Numbered from the stretch's first letter, positions 1-5,691 are shown. The stretch is DNA of 7,357 nt from Nitriliruptoraceae bacterium (GCA_007118045.1 SKTG01000067.1:1-7357); one strand, 5' to 3'. The notes: generated by a model not told the origin, from the letters alone. Program-made: numbers and translations.

Positions 1-48
1 CCGCGGCATCCGCGCGCCGCCGCGACCCCGCCCGGCCGCGACGCGTAG
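1..48 (+). CDS. possible C-terminal end of an upstream + strand gene (partial)
   Basis: Frame 1 is open from the window edge and ends at TAG (46-48), giving a 15-codon tail PRHPRAATPPGRDA. A hairpin starts two bases after this stop, and the next gene on the other side is convergent, which is how a gene end would look. However, the stretch is too short to test: frame 2 is also open here and frame 3 closes at 54-56, and Pro/Arg/Ala-rich translations are expected from any GC-rich DNA. No family can be named. It could equally be intergenic. Confidence 0.22.
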   Translation, partial: PRHPRAAATPPGRDA

Positions 49-49
49 G

Positions 50-73
50 GCCGTGACCCCGCAGGGCCACGGC
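50..73. terminator. hairpin between convergent gene ends
   Basis: The arms GCCGTG (50-55) and CACGGC (68-73) pair perfectly. Inside them CCC (58-60) pairs with GGG (64-66) around a GCA loop, leaving a small asymmetric internal loop. There is no T-run on either side, as is common in GC-rich actinobacteria. It lies just after the putative stop at 46-48 and about 30 bases past the end of the convergent transporter gene, so it could serve both transcripts. The assignment rests on position and symmetry only. Confidence 0.35.
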
Positions 74-102
74 TCCGTCGATCGCCTCGGCACGTTGGCC
101 GC

Positions 103-1677
103 CTACAGGTTGGCGAGCACCTGCGCGGCGAGGATCTTGGTCACGAACGTGGGCGGGAACAGCAGCGCGTACGCGAGGTTGACCCGGTCGTCGCCATCGG
201 TGCGATCGACGGCGAAGGTCAACAGCGCCGGCTGGTTCTGCGCTCCCGCCAGCGTGCCGGCGGCTCGGGCCCCGCCGAGCTGCAGCAGCCGGGTGAGCGC
301 CAGCAGCGACACCGCGACCAGCGCGGTGAGCACGGTCCCGAAACCGAGCAGCACCAGCCCCCGCGTCGAGCCGAGCGCCGTCGCCAGGTCGGGGCCGGCG
401 CCGAGCCCGACCGTCGCCAGGAACAGCAGGGCCCCGATCTGCCGCAGCGCCTGGTTGGTGGCGTAGGGCAGCTGCCACACGACGGGTCCGGTCCGTCCGG
501 CGCGCCCCAGGACCAGGCCGACCAGGAGGGGAGCGGCGGCCGTGCCGAGCTGGAGGGTCAGGCCCGGGAGCGGGATCGGTACGACGCCGGCTGCCAGGCC
601 GAGCAGCACGCCCAACGAGAAACCGACCGGGTCCGCGACGACGACGGCCCGCTCCGAGTCCCCGAGCTCGCGGGCGGCCTCGTCCAGGCGCTCGCGCGGA
701 CCCACGACGCGGATGCGGTCGCCGAGCTCCACGGTCAGGTCCGGTCTGGCCACCAGGTCGACGTCACCTCGGCGTACGAAGCCGGCGATCGCGTCGAACC
801 GGTCCAGACCGAGCTCGCCGACCGTCACCCCGGCGTAGCGTGGGTTCGACAGCACGACCCGCCGGAAGTCGACCTGGTGCCGGTCGAGGGGGAGGTCCTC
901 GGCGGCGACGTGGCCGATCTGGCTGGCGAAGCGTTCGACCGTGGCCCTGGGGCCGATCACGGTCAGCAGGTCCCCGGGTCGGGGCACCAGGTCGGCGTCA
1001 GGGGTGGCTTCGTGTCCGTCGCGCGCGACGCGGGAGAAGACCAGGCTGGCATCGTCGAAGCCGCTGAGCTCGCCCAGGGCCGGCAGATCCGGCCGGGTGA
1101 CCTCCACGGTCAGGTAGTCGGCCGGCTGGGGCGGATCCCGGTCCTCGGGGGTCGGCCGGGTGCGCGCCCGGCGCAGCGCGACCGCGATGGCCACGATGAC
1201 GCCGATCACGCCGACGGGGTACGCGATCGAGTAGCCGACCACGGGGGTCGTGTCGCCCGTGGCCTCGACCGCGGCGGCGAGGCCGGGCGTGTTGGTGGTC
1301 GCACCGGCGAAGGTGCCGGCGACGTCCCCCGGCGAGAGGCCGAGCGCTCGGCCGAGCACGTGTGCGACCACCGCCACGAGCACGAACACCACCACGGCGG
1401 CGAGCATGGTCGGCGCCGCCCGGCGCAGCCCGCCGAAGAAGGAGGGACCGCCGGCCAGACCGATCGTGTAGGCGAACAGCGTCAGGCCGAGCGTGCCGAG
1501 CAGGGCGGGGACGGCGTCGGCCAGCTCGGGCAGGAACGCGGAGAGCGCGAGCCCGGCGAACAGCGCACCGGCTGGCCCGACGGAGATCCCGCCGATGCGG
1601 ATCGCCCCGACCAGCGTCCCGAGCGCCAGCGCGAGGAACAGCGCCAGCAGGGGCTGCTCGATCAGCACACGACCCAT
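103..1677 (-). CDS. aspartate:alanine exchanger (AAEx) family transporter with two RCK_C domains, YidE/AspT-like
   Basis: This 524-residue inner-membrane protein has the AAEx architecture: an N-terminal membrane block (about residues 8-168), a cytosolic loop carrying two TrkA_C/RCK_C-type domains (about 188-260 and 272-345, both ending in GD-hydrophobic-VxGPR patterns at 235-244 and 319-328), and a C-terminal membrane block (about 350-522). Family hallmarks are TIGLAGGPSFF (71-81), AGATTNTPGLAAA (124-136), GYSIAYPVGVIG (148-159) and the second-half counterpart AGAQNQPALLTFA (477-489). Length is close to the roughly 550 of YidE/AspT proteins. The ATG start has GAGGAG five bases upstream. Known AspT exchanges aspartate for alanine, but most homologues are uncharacterised, so the substrate is unknown; the RCK_C domains suggest gating by a ligand or ion. 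It stands alone, divergent from the small membrane protein at 1804. Confidence 0.9.
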   Translation of the reverse strand: MGRVLIEQPLLALFLALALGTLVGAIRIGGISVGPAGALFAGLALSAFLPELADAVPALLGTLGLTLFAYTIGLAGGPSFFGGLRRAAPTMLAAVVVFVLVAVVAHVLGRALGLSPGDVAGTFAGATTNTPGLAAAVEATGDTTPVVGYSIAYPVGVIGVIVAIAVALRRARTRPTPEDRDPPQPADYLTVEVTRPDLPALGELSGFDDASLVFSRVARDGHEATPDADLVPRPGDLLTVIGPRATVERFASQIGHVAAEDLPLDRHQVDFRRVVLSNPRYAGVTVGELGLDRFDAIAGFVRRGDVDLVARPDLTVELGDRIRVVGPRERLDEAARELGDSERAVVVADPVGFSLGVLLGLAAGVVPIPLPGLTLQLGTAAAPLLVGLVLGRAGRTGPVVWQLPYATNQALRQIGALLFLATVGLGAGPDLATALGSTRGLVLLGFGTVLTALVAVSLLALTRLLQLGGARAAGTLAGAQNQPALLTFAVDRTDGDDRVNLAYALLFPPTFVTKILAAQVLANL

Positions 1678-1731
1678 CTCGGCTCCTCGGCACGGACGGC
1701 CGTCGGTCGGCGACCCACGGGTGCCGGGGGG

Positions 1732-1757
1732 AGCCTAGGACCGGGCCGAGGTAGCGT
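1732..1757. promoter_or_regulatory. candidate divergent -10 elements between the transporter and the small membrane protein
   Basis: The 126-base gap between the two divergent genes has two actinobacterial TANNNT-type -10 hexamers: TAGGCT on the minus strand (1737 to 1732), facing the transporter with a leader of about 48 bases, and TAGCGT on the plus strand (1752-1757), facing the small membrane protein. Neither has a recognisable -35 hexamer at 16-18 bases. TANNNT is a weak pattern that occurs by chance, so this is suggestive only. Confidence 0.25.
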
Positions 1758-1768
1758 GAGGTGCCGGA

Positions 1769-1812
1769 GGAGGGGCCACAGGTGGATGATGGAGGGGCCA
1801 CAGGTGGATGAT
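1769..1812 (+). repeat. exact 22-bp tandem duplication of a ribosome-binding site and start codon
   Basis: Bases 1769-1790 are repeated without a mismatch at 1791-1812. Each unit begins GGAGGGG, an excellent Shine-Dalgarno sequence, and ends GGTGGATGAT, which carries a GTG start followed by two Asp codons. The flanking bases differ (A1768 versus T1790; G1791 versus C1813), so the repeat is exactly two units. The second copy starts the membrane protein at GTG 1804, six bases after its Shine-Dalgarno. Because 22 is not a multiple of three, GTG 1782 in the first copy is in another frame and reads nine codons to a TGA at 1809-1811, overlapping the real start. Confidence 0.9.
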
Positions 1813-2094
1813 CCGCTCGGACTGGTGGTCGGCATCCTGCTGGTCCTGGTCGGCGCCGCCGGAGCCACCTCCACGCAACGCTGGCTGGAGGCCAGGGGGC
1901 GGGCCACGGTCGCGCCCCTGTTCCTCGTGCCGTTCGGCGTGCTGATCGGTGCGGGGGCCGCGTTCGCGCGAGGGTTCGACCTCGCCGCCCCGATGCTGGT
2001 CGGAGCCGTGCTGGTGCCTCTGGTCGGCGCGGCGGGCCGCTACCTCGAGGTGTGGCGACACCGGCGGCGGCGCGGTGACGACGGCGTGGCGTGA
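1804..2094 (+). CDS. small integral membrane protein, three predicted TM segments, function unknown
   Basis: This 96-residue protein begins MDDPLGLVVGILLVLVGAAG. Three hydrophobic stretches are visible at about residues 5-21, 34-55 and 61-79, each long enough to cross the membrane, followed by a basic tail (WRHRRRRGDD, 83-92) that should lie in the cytoplasm. I recognise no family. GTG 1804 is chosen because GGAGGGG lies six bases upstream in the second unit of the 22-bp repeat. In-frame ATG codons at 1786 and 1789 would add six or five residues and could use the GGAGG of the first unit, though at a long spacing. It is divergent from the transporter and convergent with the methyltransferase, so probably monocistronic. 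That it is coding is supported by hydrophobic patterning and start signals, not by homology. Confidence 0.7.
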   Translation: MDDPLGLVVGILLVLVGAAGATSTQRWLEARGRATVAPLFLVPFGVLIGAGAAFARGFDLAAPMLVGAVLVPLVGAAGRYLEVWRHRRRRGDDGVA

Positions 2095-2148
2095 CGGGCG
2101 TCCCGGCTCGTACGGCGCCTCGGCATCGGCGGGAGGTCACGGTCCGTG

Positions 2149-2168
2149 GCCGGCGAGGTGGGGCCGGC
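2149..2168. terminator. possible bidirectional hairpin between convergent genes
   Basis: GCCGGC at 2149-2154 and 2163-2168 can pair across an eight-base loop, giving a six-bp all-GC stem in the 150-base gap between the convergent membrane-protein gene (ends 2094) and methyltransferase gene (ends 2245). No T-run follows on either strand, and such repeats arise easily in DNA of this composition. Nothing else of note was seen in this gap. Confidence 0.25.
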
Positions 2169-2244
2169 GTGTACGCAGCACCAACGCGGACCCGCCGCCG
2201 GGCTATCCCGACGACGCCCGGGCCGCAGCGTGTCGGAGGCCGGC

Positions 2245-3153
2245 TCACCGATCGGGTACCCGGCAGATCGCCAGCAGGTCGAGGCTCGCGTCCAGCGCGC
2301 CCTCGCGGAGCTCGAAGTCGTCCGTCACGACGCTGTGGACCAGTCGCCGCAGCTCGCGGGGCCAGGACTCGGGTGGTCCGGTGGCGAGCTGCTCCGGCAG
2401 GGAGGCCCCTGAGGTGGCCTCGGCGGCAGCCAGGCGAGCTCCGTGGTGGACGCCGAGGAACCGTTCGACGGGCAGGCCGGCGGCGGTCAGCTCCGTGGCG
2501 AGCTCGGCGGCCGTGAACTCGCGTGTGTGGAAGGGGTTGACGGGGACCTCGCTGTCGGGCGTGAACGTCAGCCGGTTGGGCGTGGCGATCGCGACGGTGC
2601 CCCCCCGCCGCGTGACCCGCCGCAGCTCGGCCAGCGCCCCGCCGACGTCGTGGAGGTGCTCGATCACCTGCAGCGACACGCTGCACGTCATCTCGCCGTC
2701 CGACAACGGCAGATCGCCGAGCTCCGCGCGCAGGACCTCGACGCCCCGGTCCGACCCGGCGTAACGCCACCGGGCGTGCGCGGCCGTGGTGGCGTCGAGG
2801 TCGACGCCGACCACGTGGTCCGCTCCGGCCTCGCGCAGCATCGCCAGGCCGTAGCCCTCGCCGCAGCCGGCGTCGAGCACCACCACGGGCGGGTCGGTCG
2901 CGGCGGCCAGCTCCCCCAACAGTCCGGCGAGGTGGCGGTAGGCGACCACGTGCCGCGCGAACCAGTAGCGCTCGTCCGCGATGCCCGGCAGGGTCCGCTC
3001 GCCGGTCAGCACGAGCGGTGGAACCGGCCCGTGACCGACGGCGGGCGGGCGCTCACCGGGTCCCGAGCCGGTGGACCGGGGGGGCCGGACCGGCCGATGC
3101 GACCGCGTCCCGTCCGGGTCCGACGGATCCGGGGGAGCAGGGGTCGGGTGCAT
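2245..3153 (-). CDS. class I SAM-dependent methyltransferase, Rv3030-like
   Basis: This 302-residue cytosolic protein has a Rossmann-fold methyltransferase core. Motif I is VVLDAGCGEGYG (91-102), the acidic strand-2 end is VGVDLD (115-120), the post-core motif is VIEHLHD (163-169), followed by ATPNRLTF (190-197) and NPFHTREF (206-213). VLTGERTLPGIADERYWF (48-65) and the C-terminal DASLDLLAI strongly recall mycobacterial Rv3030, which also lies divergent to the etfB homologue fixA and has been linked to methylglucose lipopolysaccharide synthesis. The acceptor here is not known; the glycoside hydrolase and glucosyltransferase that follow Rv3030 are absent, since the next gene is a convergent membrane protein. 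Residues 1-46 are Pro/Arg-rich and probably disordered. ATG 3153 has no Shine-Dalgarno but lies eight bases from a TAGGCT, suggesting a leaderless message; GTG 3012, just before LTGERT, is an alternative start. Confidence 0.9.
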   Translation of the reverse strand: MHPTPAPPDPSDPDGTRSHRPVRPPRSTGSGPGERPPAVGHGPVPPLVLTGERTLPGIADERYWFARHVVAYRHLAGLLGELAAATDPPVVVLDAGCGEGYGLAMLREAGADHVVGVDLDATTAAHARWRYAGSDRGVEVLRAELGDLPLSDGEMTCSVSLQVIEHLHDVGGALAELRRVTRRGGTVAIATPNRLTFTPDSEVPVNPFHTREFTAAELATELTAAGLPVERFLGVHHGARLAAAEATSGASLPEQLATGPPESWPRELRRLVHSVVTDDFELREGALDASLDLLAICRVPDR

Positions 3154-3161
3154 GGCCGCGC

Positions 3162-3189
3162 AGCCTAGGTCCGACCTCAACGCGGTCAG
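3162..3189 (-). promoter_or_regulatory. candidate leaderless promoter of the methyltransferase
   Basis: Reading the minus strand, CTGACC (3189 to 3184; four of six matches to TTGACA) is followed after 16 bases by TAGGCT (3167 to 3162), a TANNNT -10. The ATG at 3153 begins eight bases after the -10, so transcription would start at or next to the start codon. The absence of a Shine-Dalgarno before this ATG agrees. This is inferred from sequence patterns only. Confidence 0.45.
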
Positions 3190-3224
3190 CGCCCACGGGG
3201 CCACCCCGCCCCGAGGATTTGATT

Positions 3225-3240
3225 TTGAGCGTACGCTCCA
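3225..3240. promoter_or_regulatory. palindromic operator candidate upstream of etfB
   Basis: GAGCGTACGCTC (3227-3238) is a perfect 12-bp palindrome. Including one more matching pair outside a mismatch (T3225/A3240), seven of eight positions are symmetric. It lies in the only AT-rich patch of the region (TTTGATTTTG, 3218-3227). The right half contains TACGCT (3232-3237), a TANNNT -10 on the plus strand, so a bound repressor would cover the etfB promoter. Size and symmetry are typical of TetR-family operators. Control by a fatty-acid-sensing TetR regulator is an inference from the ETF genes downstream; no regulator gene is in the window. Confidence 0.5.
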
Positions 3241-3245
3241 GTTCC

Positions 3246-3305
3246 ATGCGTGACGGCGTCGGGAGCGTCCTCCCGCCCGCCGAGATCCCGCCCGACCGTC
3301 CATGA
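3246..3305 (+). CDS. possible leaderless leader peptide upstream of etfB
   Basis: ATG 3246 lies eight bases after the TACGCT -10 candidate (3232-3237), as expected for a leaderless actinobacterial start, and opens a 19-codon frame: MRDGVGSVLPPAEIPPDRP. It carries two Pro-Pro pairs (10-11 and 15-16), which can slow ribosomes. Its TGA (3303-3305) overlaps ATG 3302 as ATGA; that ATG reads only six codons (MRGSTG), and its TGA (3320-3322) overlaps the etfB ATG 3319, again as ATGA. So two tiny frames chain into etfB. There is no homology evidence and such frames occur by chance. It could be an untranslated leader. Confidence 0.25.
   Translation: MRDGVGSVLPPAEIPPDRP
3255..3281 (+). promoter_or_regulatory. 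hairpin in the etfB 5' leader
   Basis: CGGGAG (3260-3265) pairs with CTCCCG (3270-3275) around the tetraloop CGTC. The stem continues with GGCG (3255-3258) to CGCC (3278-3281) past a one-by-two internal loop, ten pairs in all. It lies inside the putative leader peptide frame and about 40 bases before the etfB start. With no T-run it is not a classic terminator; it could stabilise the mRNA or take part in leader control. Confidence 0.4.
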
Positions 3306-3318
3306 GAGGGAGCACCGG

Positions 3319-4104
3319 ATGAAGGTCCTGGTCCCCGTCAAGCGGGTGCCCGACACCGCTGGCGAGAAGAAGATCGACCCGAACGACAACACCGTCGACC
3401 GCGAGTCGGTGGAGTCGGTGCTGTGTCCGGTGAACGAGTTCGCGATCGAGGAGGCCGTGCGGCTCAAGGAGTCGCACGACGCCGAGGTGACGGTCCTGCT
3501 GGTGGGTCCGGAGTCCGCGCAGCCGATCGTGCGCAAGGCCCTCTCGTACGGGCTCGACGCCGGGCTGCAGGTCACCGACGACGCCATCGCCGGGTCCGAC
3601 GCGCTCGGCACGGCCCGCGTGATCGCCAAGGCGTTGGAGGAGCAGGAGTTCGACCTGGTGCTGTTCGGCAACCAGTCCACCGACGCGCGCACCTGCCTGG
3701 TCCCGGCGGCGGTCGCGGAGCTGCTGGGCCTGCCCTCACTGACCTACGCGCGCCACCTCGAGATCGACGGTGGATCCGTCACGGTCCACCGCGAGCACGA
3801 GGAGGGCTGGGACGTGGTGACCTCCCAGCTGCCGGCCGTCGTGTCGGTCGTCGAAGCGATCAACGAGCCGCGCTACCCCTCGTTCAAGGGGATCATGGCG
3901 GCGAAGTCCAAGCCGCTCGACGTGAGGTCGCTGGCCGATCTCGGGGTCGAGCCCGAGCAGGTCGGCGCGAACGGGGCCACGGCCACGATGTACGAGTTCA
4001 AGGACCGCCCGCCGAAGGAGGCCGGGACGATCGTCGAGGACGACGGCACCGGAGCCGCGGCGGCGCAGCTCGCCGACTGGATGACGGAGAAGAAGTTCGT
4101 CTGA
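3319..4104 (+). CDS. etfB: electron transfer flavoprotein beta subunit
   Basis: EtfB pairs with EtfA in the cytosol to form the heterodimer that accepts electrons from acyl-CoA and related dehydrogenases and passes them to an ETF dehydrogenase; EtfB supplies the AMP site and dehydrogenase-docking loop. The protein is 261 residues, the usual length. It opens MKVLVPVKRVPDT, has NEFAIEEAVRLKE (39-51) and carries the beta-subunit signature around EPRYPSFKGIMAAK (183-196). GNQSTDA (117-123) corresponds to the nucleotide-binding segment, but the usual glycines after STD are replaced by ARTC (122-126), a small departure from the mycobacterial form as I remember it. ATG 3319 is chosen over in-frame GTG 3250 because GGGAG (3308-3312) lies six bases upstream and the family begins at MKV. 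EtfA follows after 69 bases on the same strand, surely one transcript. Confidence 0.97.
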   Translation: MKVLVPVKRVPDTAGEKKIDPNDNTVDRESVESVLCPVNEFAIEEAVRLKESHDAEVTVLLVGPESAQPIVRKALSYGLDAGLQVTDDAIAGSDALGTARVIAKALEEQEFDLVLFGNQSTDARTCLVPAAVAELLGLPSLTYARHLEIDGGSVTVHREHEEGWDVVTSQLPAVVSVVEAINEPRYPSFKGIMAAKSKPLDVRSLADLGVEPEQVGANGATATMYEFKDRPPKEAGTIVEDDGTGAAAAQLADWMTEKKFV

Positions 4105-4110
4105 GCGTCG

Positions 4111-4130
4111 CGCCGGGCCCCGACCCGGCG
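4111..4130 (+). promoter_or_regulatory. intercistronic hairpin between etfB and etfA
   Basis: CGCCGGG (4111-4117) and CCCGGCG (4124-4130) form a perfect seven-bp stem with a six-base loop, six bases after the etfB stop, extendable by a G-U pair (4110/4131). It has no T-run and etfA has its own strong AGGAGG (4161-4166), so read-through seems likely. It may protect the etfB 3' end or tune the relative yield of the two subunits; a partial terminator is the alternative. Confidence 0.45.
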
Positions 4131-4173
4131 TCGAGCGAGCGTGAGCCGTGGCGACGCGGCAGGAGGAACCGAG

Positions 4174-5160
4174 ATGAGTGAGTTGCTGGTCCTGATCGAC
4201 CACACCGACGGCGAGCCGCGCAAGATCTCGCTGCAGATCCTGACGGCCGCGAAGCAGCTGGCCGGCGCGGCGGGTGACACCGTCGCGGCCGTCTGGCTGG
4301 GCGAGGGTGGCTCGGACGTGGCCGCCACCCTGGGCAACTACGGCGCGGACAAGCTCTACCACTGGGACTCGTCCGACGCGCAGGCGTACGTGACCCTGCC
4401 GCAGGTCGAGGCCCTCGAGGCGGCGTTCGAGGCCTCAGGTGCGGACACGCTGTTCTTCGCCTCGTCCAACCACGTCAAGGACGTGGCGGCGCGCCTGGCG
4501 ATCCGCCTCGACGCCGGCGTGATCACGGATGCGACCGACGTCCGGGCCGGTGAGGGGGGACGGCTGGACGTCACCAAGGAGGTCTTCGGCGGCGACAAGA
4601 TCACGCACTCGCGCGTCGCCGAGGGCAGGAAGCAGTTCGTCGGGATCGCGTCCAACGCGTTCCCGGCCGAGGACACCGGCGGTGGGGCACCGGAGCTGGT
4701 CGCCCTGGACATGTCGCTGTCGGATGCCGCCATGGCGACCACGGTCGACGCCGTCGAGAAGCAGGGCACGGCGGACCGGCCCGACATCGGCGAGGCCGCG
4801 ATCGTGGTGGCCGGTGGCCGCGGACTCGGTGACCAGGCCGGCTTCGAGCAGATGGAGCAACTGGCCGACGTGCTGGGCGCGGGGGTGGGCGCCTCACGCG
4901 CTGCCACCGACGCCGGCTGGTACCCCCACCGGTTCCAGATCGGTCAGACCGGCCGGACCATCTCCCCGACGCTCTACCTCGGCTCCGGCATCTCCGGGGC
5001 GATCCAGCACCGGGCCGGGATGCAGACCTCGCAGCACATCGTGGCGATCAACAAGGATCCCGAGGCACCCATCTTCCAGATCGCCGACTTCGGCATCGTC
5101 GGGGACCTCTACCAGGTCGTGCCGAAGCTGATCGAGGAGCTGCGGGCCCGCAAGGGCTGA
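4174..5160 (+). CDS. etfA: electron transfer flavoprotein alpha subunit
   Basis: EtfA holds the FAD of the ETF heterodimer and works with EtfB, encoded just upstream. At 328 residues it is of normal length for the alpha subunit. The C-terminal FAD domain (about 205-328) is complete and canonical: VVAGGRGLG (211-219), SRAATDAGWYPHRFQIGQTG (241-260), the LYLGSGISGAIQHRAGM stretch (267-283) and the signature from IVAINKDPEAPIFQIADFG (289-307) into IVGDL. The N-terminal domain (1-200) is the usual alpha/beta domain that packs on EtfB. ATG 4174 has a perfect AGGAGG (4161-4166) seven bases upstream; GTG 4141 in the same frame would add 11 residues without family support. A strong hairpin follows the stop by 32 bases. 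With a bifurcating-type partner set absent, an ordinary dehydrogenase-linked ETF is most likely. Confidence 0.97.
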   Translation: MSELLVLIDHTDGEPRKISLQILTAAKQLAGAAGDTVAAVWLGEGGSDVAATLGNYGADKLYHWDSSDAQAYVTLPQVEALEAAFEASGADTLFFASSNHVKDVAARLAIRLDAGVITDATDVRAGEGGRLDVTKEVFGGDKITHSRVAEGRKQFVGIASNAFPAEDTGGGAPELVALDMSLSDAAMATTVDAVEKQGTADRPDIGEAAIVVAGGRGLGDQAGFEQMEQLADVLGAGVGASRAATDAGWYPHRFQIGQTGRTISPTLYLGSGISGAIQHRAGMQTSQHIVAINKDPEAPIFQIADFGIVGDLYQVVPKLIEELRARKG

Positions 5161-5192
5161 GCCGCTCCACCCGACGAACCTCACGCAACGCA

Positions 5193-5221
5193 GAACGCCC
5201 CGGCCGACGGCCGGGGCGTTC
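5193..5221. terminator. strong intrinsic-type hairpin, bidirectional, after etfA
   Basis: The arm GAACGCCCCGGCC (5193-5205) and its exact reverse complement GGCCGGGGCGTTC (5209-5221) form a perfect 13-bp stem with the three-base loop GAC. It lies 32 bases after etfA ends and 35 bases past the end of the convergent csbD-like gene, so it can terminate both. No T-run follows on either side; a U-less GC hairpin like this is common at actinobacterial gene ends. Confidence 0.85.
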
Positions 5222-5256
5222 GCTGATCGGCTCCGCGACGGGAGCGCGGCGAGAGG

Positions 5257-5451
5257 TCACCGCTCGTCGGGCGTGACGGTGTCCTTGGTGGACTCGAAGG
5301 CACCCTGGGCGGCGTCCTTCGCCTCCTCGGTCTTCTCCTCGAACTCGCCCTTGGCGTGCTGACGCTTGCCCTCCTTCTGGAGGTCCTCGTCGCCCGTGGC
5401 CTTGCCGACGTTCTCCTTGGCCTTGCCGCTGAACTTGTCCGAGTTGCTCAT
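5257..5451 (-). CDS. CsbD-like general stress protein
   Basis: This 64-residue, highly charged soluble protein matches the CsbD family. It begins MSNSDKFSGKAKENVGKATG, the family's hallmark N-terminus, continues with DEDLQKEGKRQHAKGEFEE (21-39) and ends in a Lys/Glu/Ala-rich amphipathic stretch with a repeat-like pattern. CsbD is induced by SigB in Bacillus subtilis; molecular function is unknown and the protein is thought to be a small, partly disordered stress factor. ATG 5451 is chosen because AAAGG lies seven bases upstream and the family starts here; the frame stays open a further 70 codons upstream without resemblance to anything. I found no clear stress-sigma promoter upstream. It ends against the shared hairpin with etfA. 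Confidence 0.92.
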   Translation of the reverse strand: MSNSDKFSGKAKENVGKATGDEDLQKEGKRQHAKGEFEEKTEEAKDAAQGAFESTKDTVTPDER

Positions 5452-5691
5452 CAGTCGACCTTTCCCTGAGGGATCATCGCCGTCGGGCCCGAGGGCCGAG
5501 CGATGCTGCCACCTGTCTACGCGAACGATCGCGTCGGTGCACGTGTCCGCGCGTGGCCCGCCGGACGGGTGGCCGTGTGGCGGCGGTCCCGTCCGGTGCC
5601 CGCACGGACCGTGGCCGTGGTCCGCGGCGCGGGACGCCACCACCGTGCACACGGTCCTCACGCTCGGCCACCGGCCGTGTTGCGGTCCAGC
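5452..5691. other. 240-base gap between csbD-like and deacylase genes
   Basis: No gene is supported here. Two structures stand out. CGGCC (5665-5669) and GGCCG (5673-5677) form a five-bp hairpin with a three-base loop, 15 bases past the deacylase stop, with ACACGG (5649-5654) and CCGTGT (5675-5680) as an alternative longer-range pairing; either may end the deacylase transcript. CGGACC (5605-5610) and GGTCCG (5619-5624) are an inverted repeat around an eight-base spacer and could be an operator for csbD. The csbD promoter should be here, but no hexamer pair is convincing. Confidence 0.4.

Noticed and set aside
877..1803. Upstream extension of the small membrane protein frame by over 300 codons
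   Set aside because: The extension runs antisense through the transporter gene, is Gly/Arg/Glu-rich without domains, and real start signals lie at 1804.
2600..2606. Seven-C run inside the methyltransferase, and a seven-G run at 3078-3084, as phase-variation tracts
   Set aside because: Both runs are short, the frame is intact on either side, and such runs are expected at this GC content.
998..2770. A 590-codon open frame on the minus strand
   Set aside because: It overlaps the transporter, the small membrane protein and the methyltransferase in other frames; its product is Arg/Pro/Ala-rich without motifs, typical of a shadow frame in GC-rich DNA.
3250..3318. GTG 3250 as the etfB start
   Set aside because: It would add 23 residues not found in the family, and ATG 3319 has a good Shine-Dalgarno and the expected MKVLVPVKRV start.
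4356..4907. Long minus-strand open frames antisense to etfA
   Set aside because: They are mirror frames of a strongly conserved gene with no motifs or start signals of their own.
5452..5661. N-terminal extension of the csbD-like protein by 70 residues
   Set aside because: The added part is His/Arg/Pro-rich with no family support; the internal ATG 5451 has an AAAGG site and the CsbD N-terminus.
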